Source: Euptelea pleiosperma (lineage: Eukaryota > Streptophyta > Magnoliopsida > Ranunculales > Eupteleaceae). Taken from it: a stretch of 64,000 nucleotides of DNA. Shown here one piece after another: positions 12,257 to 23,795 of the stretch (positions within the stretch are counted from its first letter, which is position 1; each line of letters opens with the position of its first letter). Where the stretch lies: positions 51,449,393 to 51,513,392 of the forward strand of contig CM068544.1 of assembly GCA_035048495.1 (NCBI GenBank). The letters are read 5' to 3'. The notes under the pieces are model-generated. The model was not told where the DNA came from, did not search any database, and worked only from the letters and a program-made list of their open reading frames with translations. A program made the position numbers and the translations under genes.

Positions 12257-12465
12257 CCGTTTTTTCCAGTGAGCTTTTTACCTTTTCCAGTAAAAAAAAA
12301 AAAGAATTTCTTTGTCCATAATACAACCCTAAACCTTAAACCCTAAACAAAACCGTCCTTACCTCTCTTTTTAGAAGTCAATGTGAAGCGAGAATGACAT
12401 TTCTGTCAAATGCAAAAATAATTGAAAATGTTGGGAAGAGTTTAAAAGTTCACTGGAAAAATCAA
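12257..12465. repeat. Possible small inverted-repeat element
   Basis: 'tttttccagtgagctttt' near the left end is mirrored by 'aaaagttcactggaaaaa' at the right. The interior includes a degenerate telomere-like string ('ccctaaaccttaaaccctaa'). Weak evidence; no target duplication was identified. Confidence 0.35.
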
Positions 12466-12539
12466 TTCCCTAAAAATATTAGAAAATAATTGAAATAAAA
12501 AGCAAATAATATTTGGTATAAAGTTAAATACTATAAATA

Positions 12540-12836
12540 ATGTGCCATCTGGCACACTCTTTTGGGCCCACTAAACCATAAATGGTTGACCTGATGGATC
12601 TACACACAAAAAATCAGACTGACTGATGATTTCTTGCCATTGGATTAGAACTTTTTCATGAGATAATTTCTGGCCGTTGGATTTTTGAACTTTTATTTTT
12701 GGGCTACTCTTAGATTGAATGGACAGAGATCATCATTCAGGCTTGTTTTTGGTTTGTAGATCCATCAAGTAGTGTGCCAAACATTCATGAGTCAGTGGGC
12801 CCGTAAGAATGTGTCAGCTGGCACGTTTTTATGGGC
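12540..12836. repeat. Family A-like MITE (diverged)
   Basis: The arms 'gtgccatctggcacactctt' and 'aatgtgtcagctggcacg' are inverted. The core phrases 'aaaaatcagactgactgatg' and 'gcttgtttttggtttgtag' are present. Confidence 0.65.
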
Positions 12837-14984
12837 TCCACGTGAAGAAAAAAAAATGTTCCAGAAGACTAAATACTCTCTCAAAATCGTATTAGGATGT
12901 CATTATGACCACATTTGAAATTTAAACCCAAAGACACTCCCGGTCCCACATGGTTAAAAAAAAAAAACCGGGTTTTTTTTTTTATAACTCGGGCTACTTT
13001 TAACTTTTTTATTTTTTATACAGCCCATAAATCTTTAAGGGCATTTTGGTCCATGCACATCCATGCACATTAAAGTGCTCTTACAAATACAAAAAAAAAC
13101 TCAGCGGGAAAACATGACTTGCCTGCCTTTCACTTTTACTCTTTATAAAAATTAAAGAGTTGGCTTAGAGGAGAAGAAAGCTGTACACATGGCAAATTCA
13201 GAGGGCCCACATCATCCTCCACGTGGCAAGAAAATTCCATTTGGACTGGGCTTGCAAAGGAATCCATCCTCAAAACGAAAGATAGAGATAAACCTTCGAA
13301 AACATGTTTTTAAAATTTGAAATTTGAAAATTTTTTAAAAGCCGTGTCAATACATTTTTAAAGTGTATTTGACACGAAAGAGACTTGTTTGAGGATTTTC
13401 CTCATAGACGTCATTTAGCAAAAGTGGTCTTTGACGGAAGCCAGTTGCTAGTTTTCCTCTTGCCACATGGCCCACATACGAGGAATCTTTGGATAGTTTC
13501 AGATTTTATTTACTACTTTGGAATTTGAGAGAGTTTTTCGATAAAACATTCGCTGGCCCCAGCCCACCCAAAAATGTCAGACACGTACGTGAATCCCTTA
13601 ACTCAACCCACGTTTACAAGGGTTACTTGTTAGACATTTTGGGAGGGGGACATCAAAATTTGAAGCCTCGTTAGTAATCATCTGATTAATTCATGATTAA
13701 TTAACGAATTTTATATTTTTTTCAAGAAAAGTTTTATTCCTCCGAATATTTGAATAATTCAGAAAAATTCAATTTTTTCAAGCTCAAACGAATTGAACGT
13801 GTTTTTATGATTTTTTGAAAAATTCATTTAAAAACAAACAACGGGCTAAAACCGTTGTTTATTCCCAGAAAAACAGCACTACAAATATGTTGTTTTTCTC
13901 TGTCCCTCAGTTACTCTACCACTTGGGTAGTTCTTAAGCGATCGTCCTTCTTAAGTGCAATAAATGCCGTTAACCTAGGCCATGGGCCTTTTTGATCACC
14001 CATCGATGCTGTGAAGGTAAGTATATTTTCCCTCTTATATTCTAGTTCTATTATACAACTCAAACTCCCTTAACTATCACTTATTTATCTGACGTGAGAT
14101 TAAAGTAGAAAAAATAAAAAGTGCTTGAACCACACGTCCCTATGTATTATTTAGCTAAAGATAAAAAGTAATTAGAACAAAGCGTGCTTATTAATGGTTG
14201 ACTCAACCTCAAGTAGTATATTGACTCCCTTTTAGCATGTACCAAATTTTTAGTAACTATAACAGATTGTACTATGGTATTTATATTATTAAATATTTTG
14301 ATTCTCTTTCAAAATATGCCAACTTTTGGTTTTCAAAATTTTAAAGTAGAACGTATAAAATAGGTATAAACCGTATGCCACATATTTGTCGTTTAATGAA
14401 TTTTTGACCTAATATTTGACCGGATTTTTGAAACCCAAAATTGAATAAAACTCGAATTTTTCCTGTATCGACTTTTTGCCGTATTACGAATTGTTAACAA
14501 GGGTTTGAAGTCCCTTGGGGCCAGCTAATGTTTTCTCCAAGTTTTTCTATCTTTCTCACACCCAGTGGTAGGGGCCACAACGAGATTGTTGGAAATCCAA
14601 CTGCACTATGACTTGTAAGTATTGCGGAGACCATCCTCACAAAAAATCAATTGACTTAAATTTGAAAATCCTGACCAACCAATTAAACTATTATTTTGGG
14701 TCAATTTTTTTATATGGTTACCAACGTCAAAATGGATTGATTTTTTTTGTTTGTGATGATGATCATCATGGCAAGAAAAACTCAATGTATGGTTGGATTA
14801 GATTCTTCAACATGATCTCTACGTGGCCCCAACCACTAAGTGTAAGACTCAGATGTAAGAAATGGGTGTAACTCTAGACGAATTCATGTTTTAAATGGTC
14901 GCATTAAGTAATATGTAACGACCTAACGATGATTATAATTGTTTCGCAATACCCATAAACCCAATCTAAATCGAATATTTTTTT
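12837..14984. other. AT-rich intergenic DNA, no gene recognised
   Basis: No coding region with a known domain, no tRNA and no clear member of the repeat families was found. Short open frames at 13489-13674 and 14608-14871 lack recognisable protein features. Parts are strongly A/T-rich and could be old decayed transposon sequence. Confidence 0.4.
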
Positions 14985-16145
14985 GTTGATAAGTCGAGAT
15001 ATATTGAAGGAGATCGAGAAGATCTCAAAGGAATAAAGGGAACAAAAGCTAAACAAGAGGAAGAAGAAACTAGTAGCAAATACGACTTAACTCCAACCTA
15101 ACCACCATATCTGGAAAGAAGGTGCTTTTGAACTATGATGAGATGCAACTCCAATTATAGAGAGCTTTCATTGCCTATGAAGGACCATCCTACTTCTTTC
15201 CAACCATAACCCACCACATGAATGCATACGGGATCATCCCCCCACAACAACCTCCCTCTAATTGAAAGGGTAAGGTTAGGCCAATCGGTCAGAAGAGTGC
15301 CAATGGACCCTGACGACGCCTATAGAAGGTCCACTATAGCTAGAAAGTATGACCAAACTTGCATAGCAGAAGCGCATTCTCCTAGAAAATGATAGGTGTT
15401 CTCACCACTAGACTTGCACATTACACAGTAATTAATCAACACCCAATTTCTTAACAATAAAAAATTCTATAGTGAGAAGTTTATTAAGGGAAGCAACCCA
15501 AGCAAAGGAACGAATTTTCACAAGAACTTTAGCTTTCCAAATTTTAGGGCAAGAATACATAAGTGCATGGGGAGAGCAGGAAACGAAATCATAAAATGAG
15601 CACACTGAGAAGCTTCCCAACTTGGAAGGGAAATTTTATTTGCACTCCACAAATTCCATAAGCACCCCATTTGGGTGCTTTTTGGCCAAAAATACCCTTA
15701 ACACCAAAAAACCCCAGCATCCCTCTTCGTCCCTCCCTCTCTCTCCTAAAAAAAAAAACCAAAACGGAAAAAAAAAAGGAGGAGGAGGCCATTGCTGCCA
15801 CCACAAGTGGCGACAACAGCATCCTCTTCCTTTTTTTTTTTTATATAATATTATTTAAGGGTGAGAGAGGGACGGACGAAGAGGGGTGCTGGGTTTTTTT
15901 TTTTTTTTTTTCTTTGTCCTAAGAGCATTTTTGGCCAAAAAGCACCCAAATGGGGTGCTTATGGAATTTGTAGGGTGCAAATAGAATTTCCCAACTTGGA
16001 ATGAGCCCAAGCTAGGCAATTTTTCAATGGCTGACATAAGTACATCTTGTCAATAGGAGGTTGACAATTTAGGGCAGAAAGTCTTGTAGGGATGAGTAGA
16101 AGGTAGCCCAAATATTTAAAGCCCTCTTTAAAACCAATCCTCAAT
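14985..16145 (-). mobile_element. L1-type LINE remnant (reverse transcriptase C-terminus and zf-RVT), split by a MITE
   Basis: On the minus strand, 16145-15992 reads as the RT region around 'FKYLGYLL' and 'QPPIDKM'. After a 364-bp insertion, 15627-14985 continues with 'GSFSVCSFYDF', 'KIRSFAWVASLNKLLT' and a cysteine-bearing part resembling the zinc-binding zf-RVT domain of plant L1 elements. It ends at a typical L1 3' end (complement of 'ttgttgataagtcgagatat') followed by a T/A-rich tail. Frameshifts and stops are present, and sequence between the two domains is missing, so this is a dead 5'-truncated copy. Confidence 0.75.
15628..15991. mobile_element. Mutator-type MITE inserted in the L1 remnant
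   Basis: The element is 364 bp with inverted arms of about 90-100 bp ('aagcaccccatttgggtgct' at the left; 'agcacccaaatggggtgctt' at the right). It is flanked by CAACTTGGAA on both sides (15618-15627 and 15992-16001). The duplication is 9-10 bp, as for Mutator elements. Removing the element and one duplication rejoins the LINE reading frame (...HSKLG-SFSV...). Confidence 0.88.
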
Positions 16146-16835
16146 TATAGCTTCCTTGGTGCTACTCACAGCACCTGTGAATAAATTTTGTACTCTTGCT
16201 TTTATTTGCTTGTATGCCAGCTAAGTCATTGAAGTTGGCTTAAATTTTTCTCAAGCTTTTGGCCGATTTGGCGTCACCTCTGAAAAATATCATCAAGTCG
16301 TCTTACAAAACATTGGTGGAAAACTTGTGCCGAAACTGATGCAGCGGAACACGTGAAATTACTAAAAGTAGTGTAATTTTTTCAAAATTGTAAAATTACT
16401 AAAAGTAGTAAATTTTCTAATTCGATTAAAATTCTCTTACTAGTCTTAGAATTGCTAACAAAGACCTTAAATAAATCAAAATCCGAAAGAAAAAAACCTG
16501 CTAAAACGCGAACGACATTCTAAAACAAACCGAAATACAAAAGAAACCTACTAAAACATGAAAAAGAAAAACTTTCTAAAAATATAAAAAAAATTAACCT
16601 TAAAATTATATTTTGATTATTTTTTTTTATCTTTTTTAACTCATATATGAACAAGGCTAGCTGTTAAATGAGTTAAATGAGTAGAGCTATTCAAGACAAT
16701 AGCGTGCATATGCAATAATAGTGATTCAAAGTTATGGTTGCAAAGTTCTAGCCGTTTGATGTTATGGAGTAACCTTACAAAAGATCTCAATATGAAACTG
16801 CTGCATGATCATCTGCAACTTGTTCTACATAGTAA
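16146..16835. other. Intergenic, no gene recognised
   Basis: AT-rich sequence beyond the LINE remnant. No domain, tRNA or repeat family was recognised. Confidence 0.4.
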
Positions 16836-17534
16836 ATGGCTCGTGCCCACGGCACTCTCTGGCAAAAGGTTTGCAAAAATTTGGTGCCTTCAGTACTCAA
16901 ATGGTATAACGGACTGGGGCGTTACCTTTTTCCATTATAACCACTGTTAGAACGGATTGTAACGGGCAGAGGAAAAATAGAAAAAATAACCAAAAATAAC
17001 GATGTTAAAATTAAAATTTTAAATTTCAAAATTTTAATAAATTGAGGTCAAATGAGTGGGAGTGAATGAATAAATGAGGGGGATTGAGTGGCTGAAATCT
17101 AACCGTCCACATTAGATGGATGGATTTGATCTCAACACTCTTTATCTTATGAAGTAGGATAAGAGAAGAGAATACAACTGAGTTATTTTGTTATATGTGT
17201 GGGTGGCCCCTGCCCACGACACTCTCTGACAAAGTGTTTGTCAAAATCTGGTGGGAGTTAATCTCAGCCATTGATATGAAGCATAGTGCATCTCAGCCAC
17301 TCATTATTGAAGCCATATAAGATAAGATAGGGTATAAGACAACCACTGTCACTTGTTATATAGATAGTGGGTGGCCCGTGCCCGCGGCACTCTCCAACAA
17401 ATCGTTTGCCAAAATCGTGTGTGAGTGGCTGAGATCCACCGGCTATTTGGGGTATAAGATCTCAGCCCTTCTTTGTTGAAACGGATAAGAGGGGGTATAA
17501 GTGGGGAGACAACTTCCCTGTTTTGTTATATAGA
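16836..17534 (-). mobile_element. Short Helitron array on the minus strand (three units, one carrying H1)
   Basis: Read on the minus strand, units start near TCTATATAAC at 17534 and 17366 and end with the hairpin GTGCC-GTG-GGCAC type motif plus a CTA end. The approximate units are 17534-17367, 17366-17200 and 17199-16836. The last is a longer variant (364 bp). Between its body and its 3' hairpin it carries an H1 element (about 16895-17035). The same variant, with H1 at the same place, recurs on the plus strand at 34226-34562. Non-autonomous. Confidence 0.75.
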
Positions 17535-17974
17535 TAAAAGACAACGATCTTCCTCCCAGGCCCATCCTAGCCCATGTGAGATAAACATTTCAGGCCCAAG
17601 ACGGCCCAAGATAGAAATAACAGGCCGGACCATTACATTTTTGCGGGGCCTTAGCTTATTTTATCCCAAGCCGAGCATATTATTTGGCAAGCCTTAAAAT
17701 TCAATTTAGACCGATCTGTAGGGCCCAAGCCCAGTCCTATAGAGCACTGAGTCTATAAGACCATCGGGCCAGAAAAGCCCGTTAACATCCGTAGTTGCAC
17801 GAGCAGGGGCCTATAAGAGTCGAGACTCTCTAGACCACCATCTTGAGGGTCCTACCTAGCAAATCTCCTAGGATATAACACAACCGAAGATCCTTGTCAT
17901 AGGGATCAATAAGATTCTTTTACGTCAGTTAGATGCAAGATGACAGACAAGTATAGAAATAGGATCGCGATGGC
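17535..17974. other. Intergenic, no gene recognised
   Basis: This stretch is moderately GC-balanced. A 74-residue open frame over 17473-17697 spans the Helitron end and has no recognisable domain. Confidence 0.4.
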
Positions 17975-18585
17975 GAAAGCTAGCACCATTTTTTGAAACT
18001 CAGCGCTGCCATCTGGGCCCAGTGACCGCATAGATGTTTAGCCCACCCCTTGCTAGACATTCATACCAAAAATCAGCTTGGTTGATAATTTATAGCCGTT
18101 GGTTTTAGTACTTAAAAAATGGTTGAATTCAACGGCTAGAATCACAGCTTAAAAAGTTCTAAAATCTAATGGCAGGGAATATTAATCATGGTGATTTTAG
18201 GTGTGTCTAGCAGGAGATGAGCTAAACATCCATGCGGTCAGTGGGCCCAGATGGCAGCGGTAAGTAACAAAATGCTTATATCGCCACCCTAGAAATATAT
18301 CAATAGTTCAGTCTTAAGTATAATCTGAACAGGACTGCATGCATGTATGTTTAGCCCACCCTTTCGTAGACGTTCATACAAAAAATCAGCCTGTTTGATG
18401 AATTTTAGCCGTTGTTTTTAGTACACAAATCTAAGGGTTGTTATCAACGGCTAGATTCACGCCTTAAAAAAGTACTAAAATCTAATGGCTAGAGATTACC
18501 AATCAGGGTCATTTTTGGTGTGTATATCCACGAAGGGGTGGGCTGAACATCCATGCAGTCAGTAGGCCCAGATGGCAGTGGTGTG
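17975..18585. repeat. Two partial M2 MITEs side by side
   Basis: Copies at about 17985-18270 and 18325-18585 both carry the M2 inner phrases ('gctgccatctgggccca', 'gaccgca..gatgtttag', 'catccatgc.gtcagt.ggcc'). Both lack the outermost GATGTAACAAGGTAT ends. Confidence 0.65.
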
Positions 18586-18637
18586 CACGCCAAAAAGTTT
18601 CAAATATTACATCTTTTTCGTTCTTACTTACTCTTAA

Positions 18638-19111
18638 TCTATGTAACAAGGGAGCTCAGTTGTCTCCTTTTATAGGCTTCAATAAAGAGGGGCCAAGATC
18701 TTATTTCCAACTGAACGGTAGATGTCAACTATTCACACCCAATTTTGGCAAATGCTTTATCGGGGAGTGCCGTGAGCACAGGCCACCCACTAGTCTATAT
18801 AATACGGGAGCTCAGTTGTCTCCCCCTCTTATAGGCCTCAATAAAGAAGGGCCGAGATTTTATTCCCCAATTGGTCGATAGATCTCAGCCACCCGCACCT
18901 GATTTTGACAAAAGCTTTGTTGGGATGTGCCGTGGGCACGGGCCACTCACTAGTCTAAACAATAAGGGAGCCCCGTTGTCTCCCACTCTCATCGGCTTCA
19001 ACAAAGAAGGGCAGAGATCTTATCCCCCAACTGGACGCTGGATCTCAGCCACTCACCCGATTTTGGCAAACGTTTTGTCAGGGAGTGCCGTGGGCACGGG
19101 GCACCCACTAG
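18638..19111 (+). mobile_element. Head-to-tail array of three short Helitrons
   Basis: Three units abut without spacer: 18638-18793 (156 bp), 18794-18953 (160 bp) and 18954-19111 (158 bp). Each begins with TC (TCTATGTAAC, TCTATATAAT, TCTAAACAAT) and ends with CTAG. About 10 bp before each end is a hairpin: GTGCC-GTG-GGCAC in units 2 and 3, GTGCC-GTG-AGCAC in unit 1. The array sits between a host A (18637) and T (19112). TC start, 3' hairpin, CTRR end and A/T target are the defining Helitron features. There is no coding capacity. Confidence 0.88.
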
Positions 19112-19298
19112 TTTATAAACAAAGCAAGATAGCACCCCAAAACTAACTGTAGAAATACAAGGCTAAATCAACGCGCTCGATCGCACGCACAGAGAAAGAC
19201 AAGACGAAGATACACATACAGGACAAACAGACTTTCAAAAAAAAAAAAGGAAAAAATGAGATAAGTCTTAGAAACAAACAGTTTCCAAAACCAGAAAT

Positions 19299-22200
19299 TT
19301 ATGAAGCCAACACTACTGGTCGCTTGTGCACAAGAAAAGCCTGCCGGAGCTGATGATACCCATCACGGTAATGTTCAAGCGAGAAACACAGCTGTCGTAT
19401 AGCCTCCCGTTTCTCCTCAGCCCCATCTGAGATCACAACTCTCTGCCTCTCCACTTCCTCCTCTAGCTCCTTCACCCTCCCTTGTAGCTCCTCCAGCAGT
19501 TTGTGGGCCCTTTCAGATCCTGATATCAGCTCCATATGCTCCATATGCAATCGATGCAAATGCTCATCCATCTGATGGATCCGATCATCTCGAGAACCCA
19601 CGTCCGCGATGAGAGCAAGCACCTTTGCATTCAGTCCATCTTTCTCTGCCATTAGCATATCGTATTTCAGTTTAAGCCCATCAAGGCTTTTATTCAGCTC
19701 TTCGACGTGACTGCCTTTCTCGGCAATGTCTACTTTTAGTCGCTCAATCTCACCTTGCATTCCCATCTCACAAACTTGCATTTCAGTTTTCTCAGCCTCA
19801 ACCCGCTTGATCTGCTCCTCCAAAGATTGACCCCTCAATTCCCATTCTTTAAGTTTCGCTTCCAACAGGGCTCGAGATTCTGACAAATTTGAAATTTCTG
19901 TCTGTAGTTGAGATTTCTCAATTGAAAAGTTTTGGTTGGCAACAGAGATTGCTACTCTCAACTCCTCAATCTCACCATTGCGTTTTGATACGTCGAATTC
20001 TAACCTCATAATCCGCTCTAGCAGCTCTGAGACACGTCTTTTCTCTGATTCGAGCTCTGCCTCCCTCGTCTCAATATCTTTCTGAGCAGATTCAAGCTGA
20101 TCCTGCAATTTAATGGAAGTAAGCTCAAGCTTCAACTTCGCAATCTCTTCTTCTGAAAATTGAAGCTTTTCATTTCTGATTCTCAGCTCTTCCTGCAATG
20201 CCTCAATCCTGCAATCTCGATCCAAAACATCAGCCGCCAAACCAGCAACCCTCCTGTTCTCGAATTCATGCTTCGCCTCCCCGTTCTCGATATTCCTTGG
20301 AGTTGATACAAGTTGAACCTGCAAATCATGGGTTGCTTCTGATGCGTCATTATTCTTGAGTTCAAACCTCAACCTAGCAATCTCTTCCTCTGAAGCCTCA
20401 AGCTTTTTGTTTGTGATATTGATCTCTTTCTCCAATGCCTTGATCTTGTCATCTGGGTCTGCAACATTAGCTTCCAACCCTGCAATCTGTTCTTGCAGTT
20501 GCAACACCTGACTTTTCCCCAATTCAAGCTCAGCCTCTCGCATCTCAGTATCTTTCAGTGCCAATTCAAGCTGGGCCTGCAAATTACGGGTAATCTCTGA
20601 AGATTCAGTGCTCTCAATCTCAAGCTTCAACTTCGCAAGCTCTTCTTCTGAAAGCCGAAGCTTTTCATGTGCGACCTTCAGTTCTTCCTCGTACCATGTG
20701 ATTCTACCAAGAAGCTCTTCGTAATTCCCATTTCCTGCAACCTTTGACAGAGTATCTGAATTCTCTTCCTCTGCCACCCGGAGCTTCTCTTTCACATCAT
20801 GGAGCTCAACCTCCAACTCATTTATCCTCTGACGAAGTCCCTCACCATCACCATTTGCTGGTTCACCATTTGCCAGTAGGCCTGAGGAATTGTTCTTCGA
20901 TGACACACCATCTGACTCTGACTCAGAATCTGATGAAGATGATGACGACTCATCGCTTTCCTTTCGGGAGAGATCAGAACTGCCTCCACCAGAGCCAAGA
21001 AAGAAGTCAAAACCAGCGGCTCTGTGGCTGGAACTGCTAGAACTGCGACGAGATGGCTTTCGATCAGGAGTTTGTAATTGAGAGGCTAACTCAGAGCCAA
21101 AGTCAGAAATGCCAGAACCCTGCGATTGGAGTTCTGAGGGAATGTTCTTCCGCAATTCCCCTGTCAGGTGATCGTAGCGCTCAGCCAGTGATCGGTACAT
21201 GCGATAGAATTCCTCGACATGAGAAACCAACTCAGGTCTCTTCTGATAATACATCTCAGCCTTCTTTGCAAACGAGTCTCCTTCCTCTTCGATCAGTTTT
21301 AGCATTCGTTTGACACTCTGGTCCATCTCTGAGATCAAGGACTTTTTCGTCATTTTCTTGTTACAAGGCATTTTGGCCATTCAAATGGTTATGGCTTAGA
21401 AACAAATTCGAATTTTAATTTAAAGTCCAAATTTAGAAATTTTTGCTGTGTCCAAACATTTGTACAGTTAGAATTGATCAACAGACACCCCTCTATTTTA
21501 TGGGAAAGGGACCAAACAGACTTCAAGTTGTTTTAACAGTTGTACCGGTACCAGTTACTAAAATTCAAACATGGATCCCTAGGCCAGCCAAATGGATGGT
21601 ACAGGTCCCAAAACATGGGTCACTGGTATTCTAGGAAAAACAGCAGGAATTCTCCAGAAAATACCTAATGCCTTCAAACATCGATTTGCGAATTTAATAA
21701 GATAAATCTCAGAATGTTCTCCCATAAATCAATGAATAATGTAGAGGAAAATGAACAGTTCAGATTTTTTTTTTTGAATGTATGGGGAGAAGAACTTTAT
21801 CTAGAGAGAGATCATAAAAAATTCCAGACTATGTAACAATGATACAGACACGTGTGGGTGACTGAAACGGAGTCTGAAACATCACCTTTAAGAATCCCAA
21901 AAGCTAGACATTTCTGAACATATGTATTATATATAATATGTTATTTATATTTACAACCAGAATTTTTTAAATAAAATAAGGAAAAATATATATATGAAAA
22001 GTATAAGAAAACATTTTACACATCATAGAGCTATCCGATAACATATAACTTTAAGGAAGACTAATAAAGAACTACAGTTGTGTTAACAACTTAACGAAGT
22101 ACCGTATGAAGGATAAAAATCACCAATCCTCTTTTAGAAATCATATTTCATAAAATATCATTAATAAGGGTATCACTTCATGTGTGTCAGGAACTCAGGA

Positions 22201-22729
22201 TGTATCAAAAAAATACATCCGTATAGAAACGTGTCCATTCAGGTTCGTTGTACAAGGAAACCAAGTTGTAATGATAAAAGAAAACCAGGAAACCAAGTAG
22301 TAACGATAAAAGAAAACAACCAGGAAACCAAGTTGTAATAATAAAAGCTCTTGTGTTCAAATGGGGTAGCATTAGTCAAGAAACTAGGGGTATCTTTTTT
22401 GGGGATATGGTTTTCAGGTTTCAGCAACTCCTTTTCTGATTCTCTTCGGTTTCTTTGCATCATCTTGTTTTGTATTTTGTGATCTTCTCGATCTCCATTT
22501 CATTAATGCATTTCTGGACTTATCAAAAAATAATAATAATAATAATAAAAGAAACCAAGTCGGTTGCAATCCTGAACAAAAATGGATAGAATTGGACCTA
22601 AAAAAGCCATTCAGGTTCGTTCTTAAGTTTCTTACCTTCGAGATGTTCTGCAAGCCATTTAGAGTTTTTGGGACTGATATGGCTATCCCACCACCAGGAG
22701 TGAGACTTTTTTGAATGTGTCCTCTTCAT
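19299..22729 (-). CDS. NET4-type NETWORKED actin-binding protein (NAB domain, coiled coil, IRQ C-terminus)
   Basis: There are two coding exons, 22729-22636 and 21328-19299, joined by a 1307-nt GT-AG intron in phase 1. The product is 707 residues. Exon 1 encodes 'MKRTHSKKSHSWWWDSHISP', the start of the NAB domain. The join reads '...AEHL-E-EMDQSVKRML', restoring a complete NAB domain at about residues 11-95 (including 'KKAEMYYQKRPELV' and 'YRSLAERYD'). An acidic, Ser-rich linker follows (about 120-170), then a long coiled coil (about 190-665). The last 37 residues contain 'AIRQLCFSLEHYRDGYHQLR', the IRQ-type end seen in NET4 proteins. NAB domains bind F-actin directly. In Arabidopsis NET4A and NET4B sit at the tonoplast and bind RABG3 GTPases, linking the vacuole to actin. 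The cellular role here is inferred. Starting the protein at 21380 would remove the WWWDSH part, so the upstream exon is required. Confidence 0.93.
22256..22560 (+). repeat. Short tandem repeats and an L1-like 3' tail in the NET4 intron
   Basis: Three units starting 'ggaaaccaagt.gtaa.gat' lie at 22256, 22288 and 22323 (units of 32-35 bp, the last truncated). Next, 'gatcttctcgatctcc' and 'gacttatcaaaaaataataa' (about 22480-22548) resemble the 3' end of the L1 remnant at 14985, with a (TAA)n tail. This is probably a small 5'-truncated LINE insertion within the intron. Confidence 0.5.
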
Positions 22730-23274
22730 TTGTCTGACTCGGGCTAGCCTGAAATTACAGAAACACTGGGAAGCCAAGGCCCAATAAGGAACAAAGTTCA
22801 GAGATTCTGTTAAAAGAACAAAAAAATAAGGAAAGAAAAATAATTAAATAAAGAAAGAGAGTGCACTCTTGATTGGCATGAGATTTCATGCTTCCTTGCT
22901 AGTATGGTTCAACAAGGCACGCATGTAATGGAGGATAAAAGTTTCATGGGTGGGATTCACCAACAAGAACTCCCACCCAGAAGGCTAAGCAAATCAGATA
23001 GCTTAACAATCTGGGAAAAGGACCATTTCGGGGTAACAATTTATGAAAATAAAATAAAATTATAGGATGCTTAGATCAGCCAATCAGACGGATATTTTAG
23101 TTTTAACCAACCCAAAATATTGGAAAGACTAAGTTTTGTTTCAAAGCTATGTAAAAAGGACTTCATTTTCTAAGAAGTTGTCGCATCGAACACCATGTTG
23201 TAGACATGCCAACACACTTCTTCAAACAAATCTCAATTTACATATTCTATTTTCAGCTTTTATTTATCATCATC

Positions 23275-23795
23275 ATCACAAGCCTTATCACAATGATACG
23301 GGGTCACAACACGAATTATTTCCCTCCTCTCAATTGTGCATCAGGCCATCTCTTCTATTAAGGCAAGTTTCTAAAAAAACCTCAATTCATGTCTGTCTTG
23401 GCCTTCCCTCTCCCCATTAAACCCTTTGAACTCCTACTCATTAGTGCTGTCATTGATCTCTGTTGTACATGACCAGACCATCTCAATAAACTTTTCCTCG
23501 TTTTGTCACTTATTGGGGCAACTCCTATATTTTCATGAATGTGTGCATTTCCAATTTTGTCTTTCCTCGTCCTACCACACATCCATCCCAACATCCTCAT
23601 CTTGGCTACGCTCATTTTATGAACATGTTGTTTCTTAACTGCCCAATGTTCTACTCCATAAAGTATTGCAAGTCTTATTGTCATCCTAAGAATTTTCCTA
23701 TTAGTTTGATTGGCACAAGTCAATCATATAACACTCCGGAAGCACATCTCCACTTTAGCCATCCCGCTCTAATTCTATCACTTATTTAAATACTC
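23275..23795 (-). mobile_element. RTE-type LINE fragment (reverse transcriptase C-terminal end)
   Basis: The minus-strand reading contains 'RIRAGWLKWRCASGVL', then 'MTIRLAILYGVEHWAVKKQH', 'MRMLGWMCGRTRKDKI', 'RKSLLRWSGHVQQR' and a GRGKAK motif. This is the order found at the C-terminus of plant RTE-clade reverse transcriptases. It ends in a (GATGAT)n-like tail near 23270, as RTE elements do. Frameshifts, stops and loss of the catalytic part show that it is a dead fragment. Confidence 0.75.

Noticed and set aside
12327..12348. Telomere-like CCCTAAA words
   Set aside because: Only about three imperfect words are present, too few for an interstitial telomere.
18638..19111. Tandem array considered as a CRISPR-like or satellite array
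   Set aside because: Units have Helitron termini (TC, hairpin, CTAG), occur singly elsewhere, and there are no spacer-repeat alternations.
20744..21313. Open frames antisense to or out of frame with the NET4 exon 2
   Set aside because: They arise from the repetitive Ser/Glu codons of the true frame and lack independent support.
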